Positions 7,126 through 15,715 are shown, counted from the first letter of the stretch. The stretch: DNA of 64,000 nt from an uncultured Bacteroidales bacterium (GCA_900317055.1 ONFF01000001.1:234259-298258), one strand, 5' to 3'. The notes: generated by a model not told the origin, from the sequence alone. Made by a program: numbers and translations.

Positions 7126-8877
7126 ATGAAACAAATTATCACATTGTTGCTGTTTCTGCTCTTAATAATGCCAAAGTTGGTATCATCTCAAACCCAAGAA
7201 AAATACTATAAATCAGCCTTCAATGTCGCCTACCAAGCCTGCCCCGACATTCCTCAAGGCCTTTTGGAAGCCATTTCCTATACCAACACCCATTGCCATC
7301 ACCTGACCGATGACAATTATTTTCACGACGGACCCGATGCCATGCCGCGCGCCTACGGCTTGATGGGCTTGGTGAAGAACGGTAAGAACTATTTCCGCGA
7401 GAATCTGCATGTGGTGTCGGAATTGTCAGGGATTGCAGAAGAAGAAATCTTGGAAAGTCCTGAGATGAATGTTTTGGCTTATGCCAAGTCTTTTGAGCGT
7501 TTAGCCAAAGAAAGCAAAGCTATTGAAATAAATGATTATCTTTCTGTCATCCAGCAACTTTCGGAACTGCCAATAGGGGATGAGAAGGATGTGTACCCTA
7601 TGCAGTCCATGCTCTATTCAGTGTGCACTTTCTTGAATGATGCAAAGAAGGCGGAGCAGTTTGGCTTCCAGAAATACGACATTGACTTGAAAGCGGTTTT
7701 TGGTGAGCATTACGATATGCTTACTGCGCCCGAGTTGGGCGTTACGCGCAGTCCCGATTACCCGCCTGCCATCTGGGACCCTGCTCCGGAATGCAACTGG
7801 GAAGAGCGTACCAAAGAAGTGAGCGCAGTGGTCATCCATTACACGGAAGGTTCCTACGCAGGCTGCATCAGTTGGTTCAAGAACTGTGATGCGGAGGTTT
7901 CGGCGCATTATGTCATCCGCTCAGCTGATGGTCAAATTACCCAAATGGTGCTTGAAAAAGACAAAGCGTGGCATGCTCGTACAGCCAACGGGTATACCAT
8001 CGGCATCGAACATGAAGCATATGGCAATGTATGGGAGTTTTTTACGGAGGAGATGTATCGGTCGTCGGCTGATTTGGTACGCAGCATTTGTTCTCGATAT
8101 GAGGCGATTGAAGGGCGGCGTACCCACGATCGCGACACTTTGGACAACGGCTTTTGCCTCAATAATGGCCTTTACAACCTCGGCGGTGAAGGGGCTTGCG
8201 TCCAAATCCGAGGGCATCAACATTATCCCGACCAGTCGCACACCGACCCGGGTCCATATTGGGACTGGAACTATTACTACAAGCTCATCAACGAAGGAAC
8301 CCCTACGATTGTCCTTGAAGGCGAAGAAGGCCGTTTCGACCTTCAGAATTACGATAATGACGAGCGCATTATTTGGGTGATTCGTGGCCCTGAAGAATCA
8401 ACTATTCAGTTGGATTTCAGCAATTTTAGCTTGGAGACGGATTTCGATTTCCTCTGGATTTACGATGGCGACAATGTCTATGCCCCAAAGATTGGCCGTT
8501 GGAATACGCAGAGCCCAGGCATGGTGCAATCGTCGTCCAATGTGATGTGCGTGGAATTTCGCTCCGATTGTGCCACCACCTCCACGGGTTGGGAAGCTTC
8601 ATGGAAGGCTTTGGTGCCAGGTAGTTCAATTCCCGAAATCGCAAACGAAAGCGGAGTTTATCCAAATCCTACCAGTGGCATGGTTACGATTCGTACCGAA
8701 GACATGAACTCTGGGATTCTGACTGTTTATGACCTTTATGGCAACCAGATGGTGCCTTTGATTCGATATCATAAGAGTGTTACTATTGATACAAATTCAT
8801 GGCCTTCAGGTATTTATATTGTCAACTATGGCTCATCCACCACGATGGGGAAGGCAATGAAATTAGTGAAGCTCTAA
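7126..8877 (+). CDS. T9SS-exported peptidoglycan amidase with transglycosylase-like N-terminus
   Basis: A 583-residue modular protein. Residues 1-21 are a signal peptide. Residues 30-130 resemble a lytic-transglycosylase fold: PQGLLEAISY (Glu48 as candidate acid) and AYGLMGL (78-82), similar to the GLMQ motif. Residues 230-385 are an Amidase_2 domain cleaving the MurNAc-L-Ala bond: VIHYTEG (His238), AEVSAHYVI, AWHA, IGIEHEAYG, and GHQHYPDQSHTDPG (His372 and Asp374 as likely Zn ligand and catalytic region). Residues 395-495 look like a CUB-type beta sandwich (DFLWIYDGDN). Residues 505-583 are a T9SS type A sorting domain (VYPNPTSGMV, PSGIYIV). It probably acts at the cell surface or outside on peptidoglycan. 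A lysozyme-type activity is inferred. Confidence 0.85.
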   Translation: MKQIITLLLFLLLIMPKLVSSQTQEKYYKSAFNVAYQACPDIPQGLLEAISYTNTHCHHLTDDNYFHDGPDAMPRAYGLMGLVKNGKNYFRENLHVVSELSGIAEEEILESPEMNVLAYAKSFERLAKESKAIEINDYLSVIQQLSELPIGDEKDVYPMQSMLYSVCTFLNDAKKAEQFGFQKYDIDLKAVFGEHYDMLTAPELGVTRSPDYPPAIWDPAPECNWEERTKEVSAVVIHYTEGSYAGCISWFKNCDAEVSAHYVIRSADGQITQMVLEKDKAWHARTANGYTIGIEHEAYGNVWEFFTEEMYRSSADLVRSICSRYEAIEGRRTHDRDTLDNGFCLNNGLYNLGGEGACVQIRGHQHYPDQSHTDPGPYWDWNYYYKLINEGTPTIVLEGEEGRFDLQNYDNDERIIWVIRGPEESTIQLDFSNFSLETDFDFLWIYDGDNVYAPKIGRWNTQSPGMVQSSSNVMCVEFRSDCATTSTGWEASWKALVPGSSIPEIANESGVYPNPTSGMVTIRTEDMNSGILTVYDLYGNQMVPLIRYHKSVTIDTNSWPSGIYIVNYGSSTTMGKAMKLVKL

Positions 8878-8907
8878 TTGGCATTTGAAACAATAATCGC
8901 CATCTTG

Positions 8908-8939
8908 TTGCGTTCATCAAGGGAATTTTCCTATTTTTG
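8908..8939 (+). promoter_or_regulatory. Promoter for the CHU_C gene
   Basis: A -7 TATTTTTG at 8932-8939 with TTG at 8908-8910 as a weak -33. The ATG is at 8960. Confidence 0.6.
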
Positions 8940-8959
8940 CACTCTATTTTAATAAAGGA

Positions 8960-10213
8960 ATGAGAAACTACTCCATTATAAGCAAAGCCCTGTTGTTTTT
9001 TTTGGCCGTAATTTGGTCGGCCATTGCAATGGCGCAGGAACCTTGCGAAATCACTTGCAATGCTGAGATGCCCGTTTGCAGCGAAAGTAATGTGACGCTC
9101 AGTGTACCCAACAATTATTTGTATTCTTTCTTGTGGTCACCGGGCGGACAGACAACCAATAGCATTACCGTTCATCCCTACGAAACAACGACCTATAGCG
9201 TTGAAATCCGTGAGACGGAGAGCAATACTTTGGTTTGCCAGAATGAAATCACGGTGGAAGTGAAACCTCGTTTTGAGGTCGCTTTCCGACAAGTGAAACT
9301 TACATGTAGCAACAACTATGAAGAAAACGGAAGAACCGCCCAGGTGCTGGCTTCCGTCGACTCTACCTCGCAGGTTTACGCTCCGCCTTTTGAGTATGTG
9401 TGGTATAATTCTCATAGTGATTTGACGGATGATGATCCTCTTTCGCCCTTGCATATTTCACCTGGGAATCCGAATTGGGCAATCGGACTTGAAGCCTACC
9501 ATTATTATTTCATCAGGGTGACGGACAATCGTGGCTGTACCCAAACCGACAGCGTTAAGTTGAAAGCCTATCCCAACCCCGTGGTTGAAATTTCTACAGA
9601 CCCTGGAGATACGGTATATCTGCAAAACCCGCATGTTACCTATTCCTTCGAGAATCTTTCAGCCGACACATTGGATATCAGCAACTTTTATTGGATTCTC
9701 AACCAACAATACAATATCACCTCAACCTTGGAGGAACCACGTTTCACCTATGTGGAGACAGGCGACTTCAGCACAGAGTTGAAAGTGTATAACCCCCAAG
9801 GCTGCGACACGACTTATCTTCGCTCTGTCAGGGTGGAGCCTGTGAAGCTGAAGATTCCGAATGTGTTCACTCCCAATGGCGATGGCACCAATGACTATTT
9901 TATCATCACCATTGACCAAGGTAGTGACTTAAATGGCGGTGGGGATAACAACGGTAGAAGATCTAGAGGTGATGGCGATTCAGCGTTGGAATATGAAGGT
10001 TATGAGCCTTTGAACAGCTATTATGAAAAGGCCGACTTGACCATCTTCAACCGTTGGGGTCGCGTCGTCTATCAATCCAGCGATTACCATAATGATTGGG
10101 ATGGCGGCGGATTGTCGGATGGCACCTATTTCTATGTGCTGAAATGCAAAGGTCTGAAAAACGATGCCACCTACCAAGGCTCTGTGATGATTATCAAATC
10201 CCAAAGACAATGA
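8960..10213 (+). CDS. Surface protein with gliding-motility/CHU_C type T9SS domain
   Basis: A 417-residue exported protein. Residues 1-25 form a signal peptide ending AMAQ. An Ig/PKD-like region follows: PVCSESNVTLSVPNN, a FLWSPGGQTTNSITV motif and TTTYSVEI. A second region near 130-290 has paired cysteines. The C-terminus (about 300-417) is the CHU_C/gliding-motility-associated domain: IPNVFTPNGDGTNDYFII, IFNRWGRVVYQS, WDGGGLSDGTYFYVLKC. These are T9SS type B sorting signals for surface attachment or secretion. An acidic Asn/Gly-rich insert (GGGDNNGRRSRGDGD) lies inside the domain. The stop overlaps the ATG of the next gene (ATGA), suggesting translational coupling. Confidence 0.85.
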   Translation: MRNYSIISKALLFFLAVIWSAIAMAQEPCEITCNAEMPVCSESNVTLSVPNNYLYSFLWSPGGQTTNSITVHPYETTTYSVEIRETESNTLVCQNEITVEVKPRFEVAFRQVKLTCSNNYEENGRTAQVLASVDSTSQVYAPPFEYVWYNSHSDLTDDDPLSPLHISPGNPNWAIGLEAYHYYFIRVTDNRGCTQTDSVKLKAYPNPVVEISTDPGDTVYLQNPHVTYSFENLSADTLDISNFYWILNQQYNITSTLEEPRFTYVETGDFSTELKVYNPQGCDTTYLRSVRVEPVKLKIPNVFTPNGDGTNDYFIITIDQGSDLNGGGDNNGRRSRGDGDSALEYEGYEPLNSYYEKADLTIFNRWGRVVYQSSDYHNDWDGGGLSDGTYFYVLKCKGLKNDATYQGSVMIIKSQRQ

Positions 10214-10680
10214 AAAACTTTCTGAATATCAAATATTTGCTTTCCGTTGTCATTATGTCTTTATGCGTGATGACTTCTTGTGATGACAAAAGTGAAGGCA
10301 ATCTCTCCACCGACTTGGTGACCAGCCCCAAATCGGCTACCCAAACCTCCAACAAACAAGCTGCCATCAAGTTTGACAAGGAAGAACACGATTTCGGCAC
10401 ACTCCTCCAAGGTGAGGTGGTGACCTATTCTTTCCATTTCACCAATACGGGTAACATGCCATTGATTATCAGTGAGGTGGGTTCAAGCTGCGGTTGCACG
10501 GTAGGCGACTATCCCCGCAAGCCCATCGAGCCGGGTAAGACGGGCGATATCAAGGTGTCGTATAACAGCGCAGGACATCATGGTTTCCAAAGCCGCTTCC
10601 TAACGGTGATGTCGAACACCAATCCTGCAAAGACCACGCTGCGCATCAAAGGCACAGTGCAAACACCTGATCAATACTAG
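10210..10680 (+). CDS. DUF1573 lipoprotein
   Basis: A 156-residue protein whose ATG overlaps the preceding stop. The lipoprotein signal is YLLSVVIMSLCVMTSCDD. The rest is a DUF1573/ASH-like immunoglobulin fold: EHDFGTLLQGEVVTYSFHF, NTGNMPLIISEVGSSCGCTV, IEPGKTGDIKVSYNSAGHHG and TLRIKGTV. The CGCT motif is typical. The family is common in Bacteroidota and its biochemical role is unknown. It leads the conserved yajC-ybbR-coaE run, with an 81-bp gap before yajC. Confidence 0.88.
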   Translation: MKNFLNIKYLLSVVIMSLCVMTSCDDKSEGNLSTDLVTSPKSATQTSNKQAAIKFDKEEHDFGTLLQGEVVTYSFHFTNTGNMPLIISEVGSSCGCTVGDYPRKPIEPGKTGDIKVSYNSAGHHGFQSRFLTVMSNTNPAKTTLRIKGTVQTPDQY

Positions 10681-10756
10681 TCGAGAGTTTAGAGTTGACA
10701 GGTGAGTAACGAATCGTTCGGAAATCTTAAATCTTGAATCTTAAATCTTAAATCTA
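10681..10756 (+). repeat. Intergenic word repeats (GAGAGTT.. and AAATCTTAAA..)
   Basis: The gap before yajC begins with GAGAGTTTAGAGTTGACAGG and ends with tandem AATCTTAAATCTTGAATC-like words. The second word type recurs before acpP at 35393-35427. The first resembles the reverse complement of the repeat found inside sufS. Confidence 0.6.
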
Positions 10757-10761
10757 CAAAA

Positions 10762-11115
10762 ATGAACAATTTACTTACAATCTTATTGTTTGGCGGAACA
10801 GCTACACAAGGTGCAGCAGGTGCTGAAGGCGCTCAAGGCGGTGGCTCCCCATGGTCAAGCCTCATTTTTATTATCCTACTCATCGTCGTTTTCTGGCTGT
10901 TCTTTATTCGTCCGCAGTCAAAGAAGGCCAAGGAAGAGCAAAAATTCCGCGAAGGTCTGCAAAAGGGCGACAAAGTGGTCACCATCGGTGGCTTCCACGG
11001 TAAGGTGGTCGAAGTGAAGGACACCACCGTGGTCATCTCTCTTGCTCCCAACACAGAAGTGGAAGTGGAGAAGAGTGCCTTGGTTCAAAACGCCAGCCGC
11101 GTAGGCCAAGCCTAA
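10762..11115 (+). CDS. yajC: Preprotein translocase subunit YajC
   Basis: A 117-residue auxiliary subunit of the Sec translocon (SecDF-YajC). The single membrane helix is SSLIFIILLIVVFWLFFI near residues 31-48, followed by the family signature RPQSKKAKEEQKFREGLQKG and the conserved soluble segment DKVVTIGGFHGKVVEV. A short Gly/Ala-rich N-terminus (TQGAAGAEGAQGGGS) precedes the helix. It lies in the order DUF1573-yajC-ybbR-coaE, common in Bacteroidales. Confidence 0.96.
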   Translation: MNNLLTILLFGGTATQGAAGAEGAQGGGSPWSSLIFIILLIVVFWLFFIRPQSKKAKEEQKFREGLQKGDKVVTIGGFHGKVVEVKDTTVVISLAPNTEVEVEKSALVQNASRVGQA

Positions 11116-11138
11116 TCTAATCATCGGAGCGGTTTGAC

Positions 11139-12107
11139 ATGACGGACGAGTTGAATCGTATCAAACAGAAGGTGGAACGCACCAACAAGCATTCCGCCTT
11201 CACTTTTCTCATTTTTTTGGTCATTTCCACCGCAGCGTGGTTTTTGGTCAAATTGTCGGAGGACTATGTCACACAGACCACTTTTCGTGTGCTGATGGAG
11301 GGGGTGCCAACCGATAAATGGGTTTCTTCGGATGAACAATCCGTAAAGATGTCGCTCAATATCGATGGTTTCCATACTTTGAGGTACAAGATGATTCGTG
11401 AGCCCAACCGTTTTGTCAGCATTCCCCTGAATGAGGTGCCTTTTCGCCTTGAAAATGGCAATACCTATTCTTTCAGCAGCCAGTATGTGGCCGAAAAAGT
11501 GGCTGAAAAGCTCAATATCAACGCGTCTGACATTACCATGAACGACGCGAAGGTTTATTTCACCATGGATGCACTGAAGTCGAAAGTGGTCCCTGTTGTT
11601 TTGCAATCCCGCATCACGACCGAACGCCAATATGACATTTATGGGATTCCCATGCTCGAGCCTTCGTCAGTGACGGTTTTCGGATCACAAGAGGTTGTCG
11701 ATTCCATCAAAATGGTGAGAACGGAGTTGCTGACCCGCGACAATGTAAGTCAGAGTTTTAGCGCAACCGTGCCGCTCGACTTGTTAGACGGACGCATTCA
11801 CTCTGATGTCAAGAAAGTGAAGGCAGATGTGCAGGTGGAGAAGTTCACCGAGATGGATGTTGAAGTGCCCATCAAGATGACCGATAGCCTGAAGATGCGA
11901 TTCTTCCCCGAGACCATGACGGTGAAATGCCTCGTGGCCATGCGCGACTATACCTCTATCACTCCTGAGAGCTTTACGGTATCTGTCGACAAGCAGCAAC
12001 TGAAAGCCATGCAACCTTTGTTGGATGTGCGTCTTGCTTCATGGCCGCCCACCGTCCAAATTCTCAGCACTCGTCCCGACAAGGTGGAATACCTCATCGT
12101 GCAATGA
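11139..12107 (+). CDS. YbbR-like domain protein
   Basis: A 322-residue inner-membrane protein. An N-terminal helix (FTFLIFLVISTAAWFLVKL, residues 22-40) anchors a periplasmic part made of repeated YbbR-type beta domains. In Firmicutes the YbbR family (CdaR) regulates diadenylate cyclase; in Bacteroidota its role is not settled. The call rests on topology, length and the conserved position between yajC and coaE. Its TGA overlaps the coaE ATG (ATGA), so the two are translationally coupled. Confidence 0.85.
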   Translation: MTDELNRIKQKVERTNKHSAFTFLIFLVISTAAWFLVKLSEDYVTQTTFRVLMEGVPTDKWVSSDEQSVKMSLNIDGFHTLRYKMIREPNRFVSIPLNEVPFRLENGNTYSFSSQYVAEKVAEKLNINASDITMNDAKVYFTMDALKSKVVPVVLQSRITTERQYDIYGIPMLEPSSVTVFGSQEVVDSIKMVRTELLTRDNVSQSFSATVPLDLLDGRIHSDVKKVKADVQVEKFTEMDVEVPIKMTDSLKMRFFPETMTVKCLVAMRDYTSITPESFTVSVDKQQLKAMQPLLDVRLASWPPTVQILSTRPDKVEYLIVQ

Positions 12108-12703
12108 AAAAAGTCGCCATCACCGGCAATATAGGCAGCGGCAAATCGTGGGTTTGCGAGCTGTTCAAGCAACGACTCGGTATTCCTGTATACAACAGCG
12201 ACGATGCTGCCAAGCAGATGTATTTCCTGCCCGAGGTGCGCCAACAATTGGTGAAACGCTTTGGTGAAGCGTTTTATCTTTCTGATAAAGAGTTAAATAG
12301 GAAAATTATCGCAGATCTGATTTTCCATGATGAAAAAGCCCAATCCGACTTGGAAGGCATTCTCTATCCCGCCTTGTTCGTCGACTTTGAGCAATGGATG
12401 AAAAAACAAAATGCTCCATATGTTTTGTTTGAGTCGGCATTGGTCTTTGAAAAGCGACTGGAAAAACGGTTTGATGCCATCGTGATGGTTTCGGCATCGG
12501 AAGCCACTCGCCTTCGCCGTGCCATGGAACGCGACCATTGCGATGAGGCAACCGTCCGAGCACGCATGGCCAAACAATGGCCTGAAGAAGGCAAACGCCT
12601 GCTTGCCGATTATGTCATCTGGCATGAAAAAGACGACGAAGACGAGGCACTCCTTGAACAGATTATGCGCCTGCATAAGTTTTGCGGACTAAATCCGCAA
12701 TGA
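12104..12703 (+). CDS. coaE: Dephospho-CoA kinase
   Basis: A 199-residue cytoplasmic kinase that phosphorylates the 3'-OH of dephospho-CoA, the last step of coenzyme A synthesis. The P-loop is GNIGSGKS (residues 8-15). The substrate segment is NSDDAAKQMY, and LYPALFVDFEQW, VLFESALVFEKRLEKRFD and MVSASEATRLRRAMERD follow the family. The length is normal. The start is the ATG overlapping the ybbR stop rather than the upstream ATG at 12041, which would add 21 unrelated residues. Confidence 0.95.
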   Translation: MKKVAITGNIGSGKSWVCELFKQRLGIPVYNSDDAAKQMYFLPEVRQQLVKRFGEAFYLSDKELNRKIIADLIFHDEKAQSDLEGILYPALFVDFEQWMKKQNAPYVLFESALVFEKRLEKRFDAIVMVSASEATRLRRAMERDHCDEATVRARMAKQWPEEGKRLLADYVIWHEKDDEDEALLEQIMRLHKFCGLNPQ

Positions 12704-12738
12704 AGAAAAGTTTTTCTTGTTAGTAAGCTTTTTTTTCG

Positions 12739-12746
12739 TATCTTTG
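12739..12746 (+). promoter_or_regulatory. -7 box (TATCTTTG) for iorAB
   Basis: TATCTTTGTCCC with a TCTTG element 19 bp upstream (near 12715-12719) fits the Bacteroidota promoter pattern. The leader to the iorA ATG is about 100 nt. Confidence 0.65.
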
Positions 12747-12790
12747 TCCCAAATCTGAGAATCTTCGATTGTGAAGAGGTAAAACCTTTA

Positions 12791-12805
12791 CTTCGACAAG
12801 CTCAG
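12791..12805 (+). repeat. CTTCGACAAGCTCAG dispersed word
   Basis: This 15-mer is one arm of a GTCGAAG/CTGAGC palindrome often seen between genes in bacterial genomes. A related full palindrome lies at 51243-51268. Confidence 0.5.
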
Positions 12806-12849
12806 TAGACATGATTTTGAATCTCAAATTTGAAATTTAGATACTAGAT

Positions 12850-14430
12850 ATGGAGAAATTATTGCTTTTAGGCGATGAGGCCATTGCACAGGGCTTCATC
12901 GACGCAGGCGGCTCGGCCATCAACAGTTATCCGGGCACGCCTTCAACCCAAATCACAGAGTATGTCATCAACTCGAAACAAGCCAAGGAACTTGGTGTGA
13001 TTGCCAACTGGTGCGCCAACGAGAAGACTGCCCTTGAGGCCTCCATTGGCGTGGCTTACGCTGGCAAACGCGCCATGACCTGCATGAAGCATGTGGGTCT
13101 TAATGTCTGCGGCGACCCCTTCATGAATGCCGCTATCATCGGCACCAAGGGTGTCCTCGTCGTAGTCGCCGACGACCCGAGCATGTTCTCGTCGCAGGAC
13201 GAGCAGGACAGCCGCTACTATGGTCACTGGGCCATGATACCTATGCTGGAGCCTTCCAACCAACAGGAAGCTTACGACATGGTACACTACGGTTACGACT
13301 TGAGTGAGAAACTCGGCACGCCGGTGCTCTATCGCATTCCAACCCGTTTGGCTCACAGCCGCGCTGGTGTGGTGCGTAAGCCCGTTCGCCCGCAGAATGA
13401 GCTCACCGAACCCGCCGACGCCAAGTCTTTTGTGCTGTTGCCAGCCAATGCCAAACGTCTCTATCGCGATCTCATCGATAAGCAACCCGCTTTCACTGAG
13501 GCTTCGGAGACCTCGGGCTTCAACAAATTTATCGATGGCCCGAAGAAGAACATCGGTATCATCACTACGGGTATCGCCTACAACTACCTGATGGAGAACT
13601 TCCCAGGCGGTCAATGCCCCTATCCTGTCGTCAAAGTGACGCAATATCCGTTGCCTTACGATATGATTAACAAGCTCTACGACGAGTGCGACGAAATTCT
13701 CGTCCTCGAAGACGGTCAGCCTTTTGTGGAAGAGCATATCAAGGGTTTCCTCGGCAAGGGTAAGAACGTCATGGGCCGCTTGGATGAGACCATCCGCCGC
13801 GATGGTGAACTGAACGCCGAAAAGGTGGCCAAGGCTCTTGGCATGGATGTGCCTGTAATGTATAAGGTGCCGGAAGTGGTTACCAACCGTCCACCTGCGC
13901 TCTGTCAGGGCTGCCCGCATGTCGACAGTTACAACGCTCTGAACGAGGTTATGGCCAACCATAAGGGTGGTAAGGTGTTCGGTGACATCGGTTGCTACAC
14001 CTTGGGCTTCAACATGGGTGCCATCAACACCACCGTGTGTATGGGTGCCTCCATCACCATGGCAAAGGGTGCCAGCGAGGTGGGTATCTTACCGAGTGTG
14101 GCTGTCATTGGCGACGGTACCTTCGGTCACAGCGGCTTGACGGGCCTCATGGACTGCGTCAACGAGAAGGCCAACGTTGTGGTCATGATTCTCGACAATG
14201 ACATCACCGCTATGACGGGAGGTCAGCCTTCATCGGCACACAACAAGATTCGCCGCATCTGCGAAGGCCTCGGTGTAGAGCCTGAACATATCCGCGACAT
14301 CATCCCGTTGCCCAAGAACCACGAAGAGAACGTGAAGATTATCGAAGAAGAGGTGAATTATAATGGTGTGTCGGTCATCATCCCGCACCGCACCTGCATC
14401 GTGGAACTCAAAAAGCACATGAAGAAGTAA
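12850..14430 (+). CDS. iorA: Indolepyruvate:ferredoxin oxidoreductase, alpha subunit
   Basis: A 526-residue thiamine-diphosphate enzyme subunit. With IorB it oxidatively decarboxylates arylpyruvates from Trp, Phe and Tyr to aryl-acetyl-CoA and passes electrons to ferredoxin. The N-terminal pyrimidine-binding domain has INSYPGTPSTQI and WCANEKTALEASIGVAYAGKRAM. The C-terminal TPP domain has CQGCPHVDSYNAL, GDIGCYTLG, and the GDG...N metal motif in VIGDGTFGHSG and MILDNDITAMTGGQ. The protein ends at IVELKKHMKK, so the C-terminal 2[4Fe-4S] ferredoxin domain of classical archaeal IorA (about 600 residues or more) is absent. Confidence 0.93.
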   Translation: MEKLLLLGDEAIAQGFIDAGGSAINSYPGTPSTQITEYVINSKQAKELGVIANWCANEKTALEASIGVAYAGKRAMTCMKHVGLNVCGDPFMNAAIIGTKGVLVVVADDPSMFSSQDEQDSRYYGHWAMIPMLEPSNQQEAYDMVHYGYDLSEKLGTPVLYRIPTRLAHSRAGVVRKPVRPQNELTEPADAKSFVLLPANAKRLYRDLIDKQPAFTEASETSGFNKFIDGPKKNIGIITTGIAYNYLMENFPGGQCPYPVVKVTQYPLPYDMINKLYDECDEILVLEDGQPFVEEHIKGFLGKGKNVMGRLDETIRRDGELNAEKVAKALGMDVPVMYKVPEVVTNRPPALCQGCPHVDSYNALNEVMANHKGGKVFGDIGCYTLGFNMGAINTTVCMGASITMAKGASEVGILPSVAVIGDGTFGHSGLTGLMDCVNEKANVVVMILDNDITAMTGGQPSSAHNKIRRICEGLGVEPEHIRDIIPLPKNHEENVKIIEEEVNYNGVSVIIPHRTCIVELKKHMKK

Positions 14431-14505
14431 CTATGGCCTATAGCCAATGGCCTATGGCTGCCACAACGAAAGGCAAACCATAGGCCATAAGCCATGAGCC
14501 ATAGT
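14431..14505 (+). repeat. Self-complementary word repeat between iorA and iorB
   Basis: CTATGGCCTATAGCC and CAATGGCCTATGGC are mirrored by CCATAGGCCATAAGCC and ATGAGCCATAG. Together they can fold into a long imperfect hairpin within the operon. Confidence 0.6.
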
Positions 14506-14555
14506 TGATAAAGCAACCATAAAATATTGAAGTTTACATCTAAATTACAGAAACA

Positions 14556-15125
14556 ATGAAAAAAGATATAGTACTATGCGGCGTGGGTGGTGACGGCATC
14601 GTTTCGGTGGCCAAGATTATCTCTGACGCTGCTCTCAATATGGGCATGAACCTGAAACAATCCGAGATTCACGGCATGTCGCAGCGTGGCGGTTCGGTGT
14701 TCTCGCACCTTCGTATCTCCGACAATGAGATATTTGCCGATGTCATTCCGGAAGGCAATGCCGACATCATCCTGTCTTCTGAGCCTATGGAAGCCTTGCG
14801 TTATCTACCTTGGCTGAGCAAGGAAGGCTGGGTCATAACCAACAACGATCCCTTCGTCAACATCAGCAACTATCCTGATATGGAGAAGATCAACGCTGAG
14901 TTGGGCAAACTTGAACATGTCGTTTCCTTCAATGCCAACGAGATTGCAAAACAGTTGAAAGCCCGTTCCAACATGGTGTTGCTGGGTGCCACTGTGCCTT
15001 ATCTTGGCATCTCCATGGAGAAGGTCGAGGAGGCCATTGCCCACATCTTCGGCAAGAAAGGCCAGGAGGTCGTCGACCTCAACATCCAGGCTGTGCGTGC
15101 TGGTTACGCTCAGGCCACGAAATAA
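14556..15125 (+). CDS. iorB: Indolepyruvate:ferredoxin oxidoreductase, beta subunit
   Basis: A 189-residue gamma-type domain of the 2-oxoacid:ferredoxin oxidoreductase family. It starts DIVLCGVGGDGIVSVAKII and contains KQSEIHGMSQRGGSVFSHLRI, the family signature near residues 38-57. It pairs with IorA immediately upstream; the 125-bp gap holds a hairpin-forming repeat. A bidirectional terminator follows at 15164-15197. Confidence 0.94.
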   Translation: MKKDIVLCGVGGDGIVSVAKIISDAALNMGMNLKQSEIHGMSQRGGSVFSHLRISDNEIFADVIPEGNADIILSSEPMEALRYLPWLSKEGWVITNNDPFVNISNYPDMEKINAELGKLEHVVSFNANEIAKQLKARSNMVLLGATVPYLGISMEKVEEAIAHIFGKKGQEVVDLNIQAVRAGYAQATK

Positions 15126-15134
15126 TCTGTTGTA

Positions 15135-15155
15135 GAGACGCAATGCTTGCGTCTC
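15135..15155. repeat. GAGACGCAA hairpin
   Basis: GAGACGCAA-TGC-TTGCGTCTC is a perfect 9-bp stem followed by an A-rich run. It shares the stem word GAGACGC with the elements at 18878-18938 and 32311-32339. Confidence 0.6.
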
Positions 15156-15163
15156 CAAAAAAG

Positions 15164-15197
15164 AAAATGCCCGATTGGTTTTCCAGTCGGGCATTTT
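15164..15197. terminator. Bidirectional terminator between iorB and the 15203 gene
   Basis: AAAATGCCCGA and TCGGGCATTTT form a perfect 11-bp stem flanked by A and T runs between convergent genes. Confidence 0.85.
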
Positions 15198-15202
15198 CGT
15201 TG

Positions 15203-15715
15203 TCATTTTTCACCCCATTTGAGCGGGTAATTAAGACAAGTACAGTAGGCTGTTTCTCTCAAATAAAACCGGATGACCCTTTCTTGCCCGTCGCTGCCCA
15301 AGAAAGAATAGGCGTCAAGCCAGCCGTAATGCACGCCATTCTCGGTGTTGTGCACTACAGCAATCGGATGAACGGAATCGTAAAAAACGTGTATGCCTCG
15401 TTCCCACCAATAAGCGTCTGTTATGTTTGGGTTGTCGCTGCTGAGGATGCAAATCTGCCAATCATTCATAGTTTGGATGAAAGGGATGTCGTATTCGAAA
15501 TAGACTTTCAGGTCGGTCGTCTTGTCTTGGTCAAGATCAATACAGAGGGTGTCCCAAGTCTGCACGGAGTCGGCATAACTATAACTTATGTTCAACGCAG
15601 GGTCGTATTTCTGATGTAGGATTTTGCCCGTTTGACCTCCGTATTCCACTTTGTGACAGGCGGAAAAACAACAGAGCCCCACAACAATTGGCAATACCAA
15701 TGTAATTCTTCCCAT
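15203..15715 (-). CDS. Hypothetical lipoprotein downstream of cstA
   Basis: A 170-residue protein that I do not recognise. The start at 15715 (MGRITLVLPIVVGLCCFSAC) gives a lipoprotein signal with its Cys at residue 20. Its ATG overlaps the cstA stop (TAATG), so it is read from the cstA mRNA. The body includes a FEYDIPF segment and WERGIHVFYDSVHPIAV. An in-frame extension back to 16006 overlaps cstA and is not real. Confidence 0.75.
   Translation of the reverse strand: MGRITLVLPIVVGLCCFSACHKVEYGGQTGKILHQKYDPALNISYSYADSVQTWDTLCIDLDQDKTTDLKVYFEYDIPFIQTMNDWQICILSSDNPNITDAYWWERGIHVFYDSVHPIAVVHNTENGVHYGWLDAYSFLGSDGQERVIRFYLRETAYCTCLNYPLKWGEK

Noticed and set aside
12943-13962. 339-codon open frame on the minus strand
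   Set aside because: It lies opposite iorA and has no recognisable domain.
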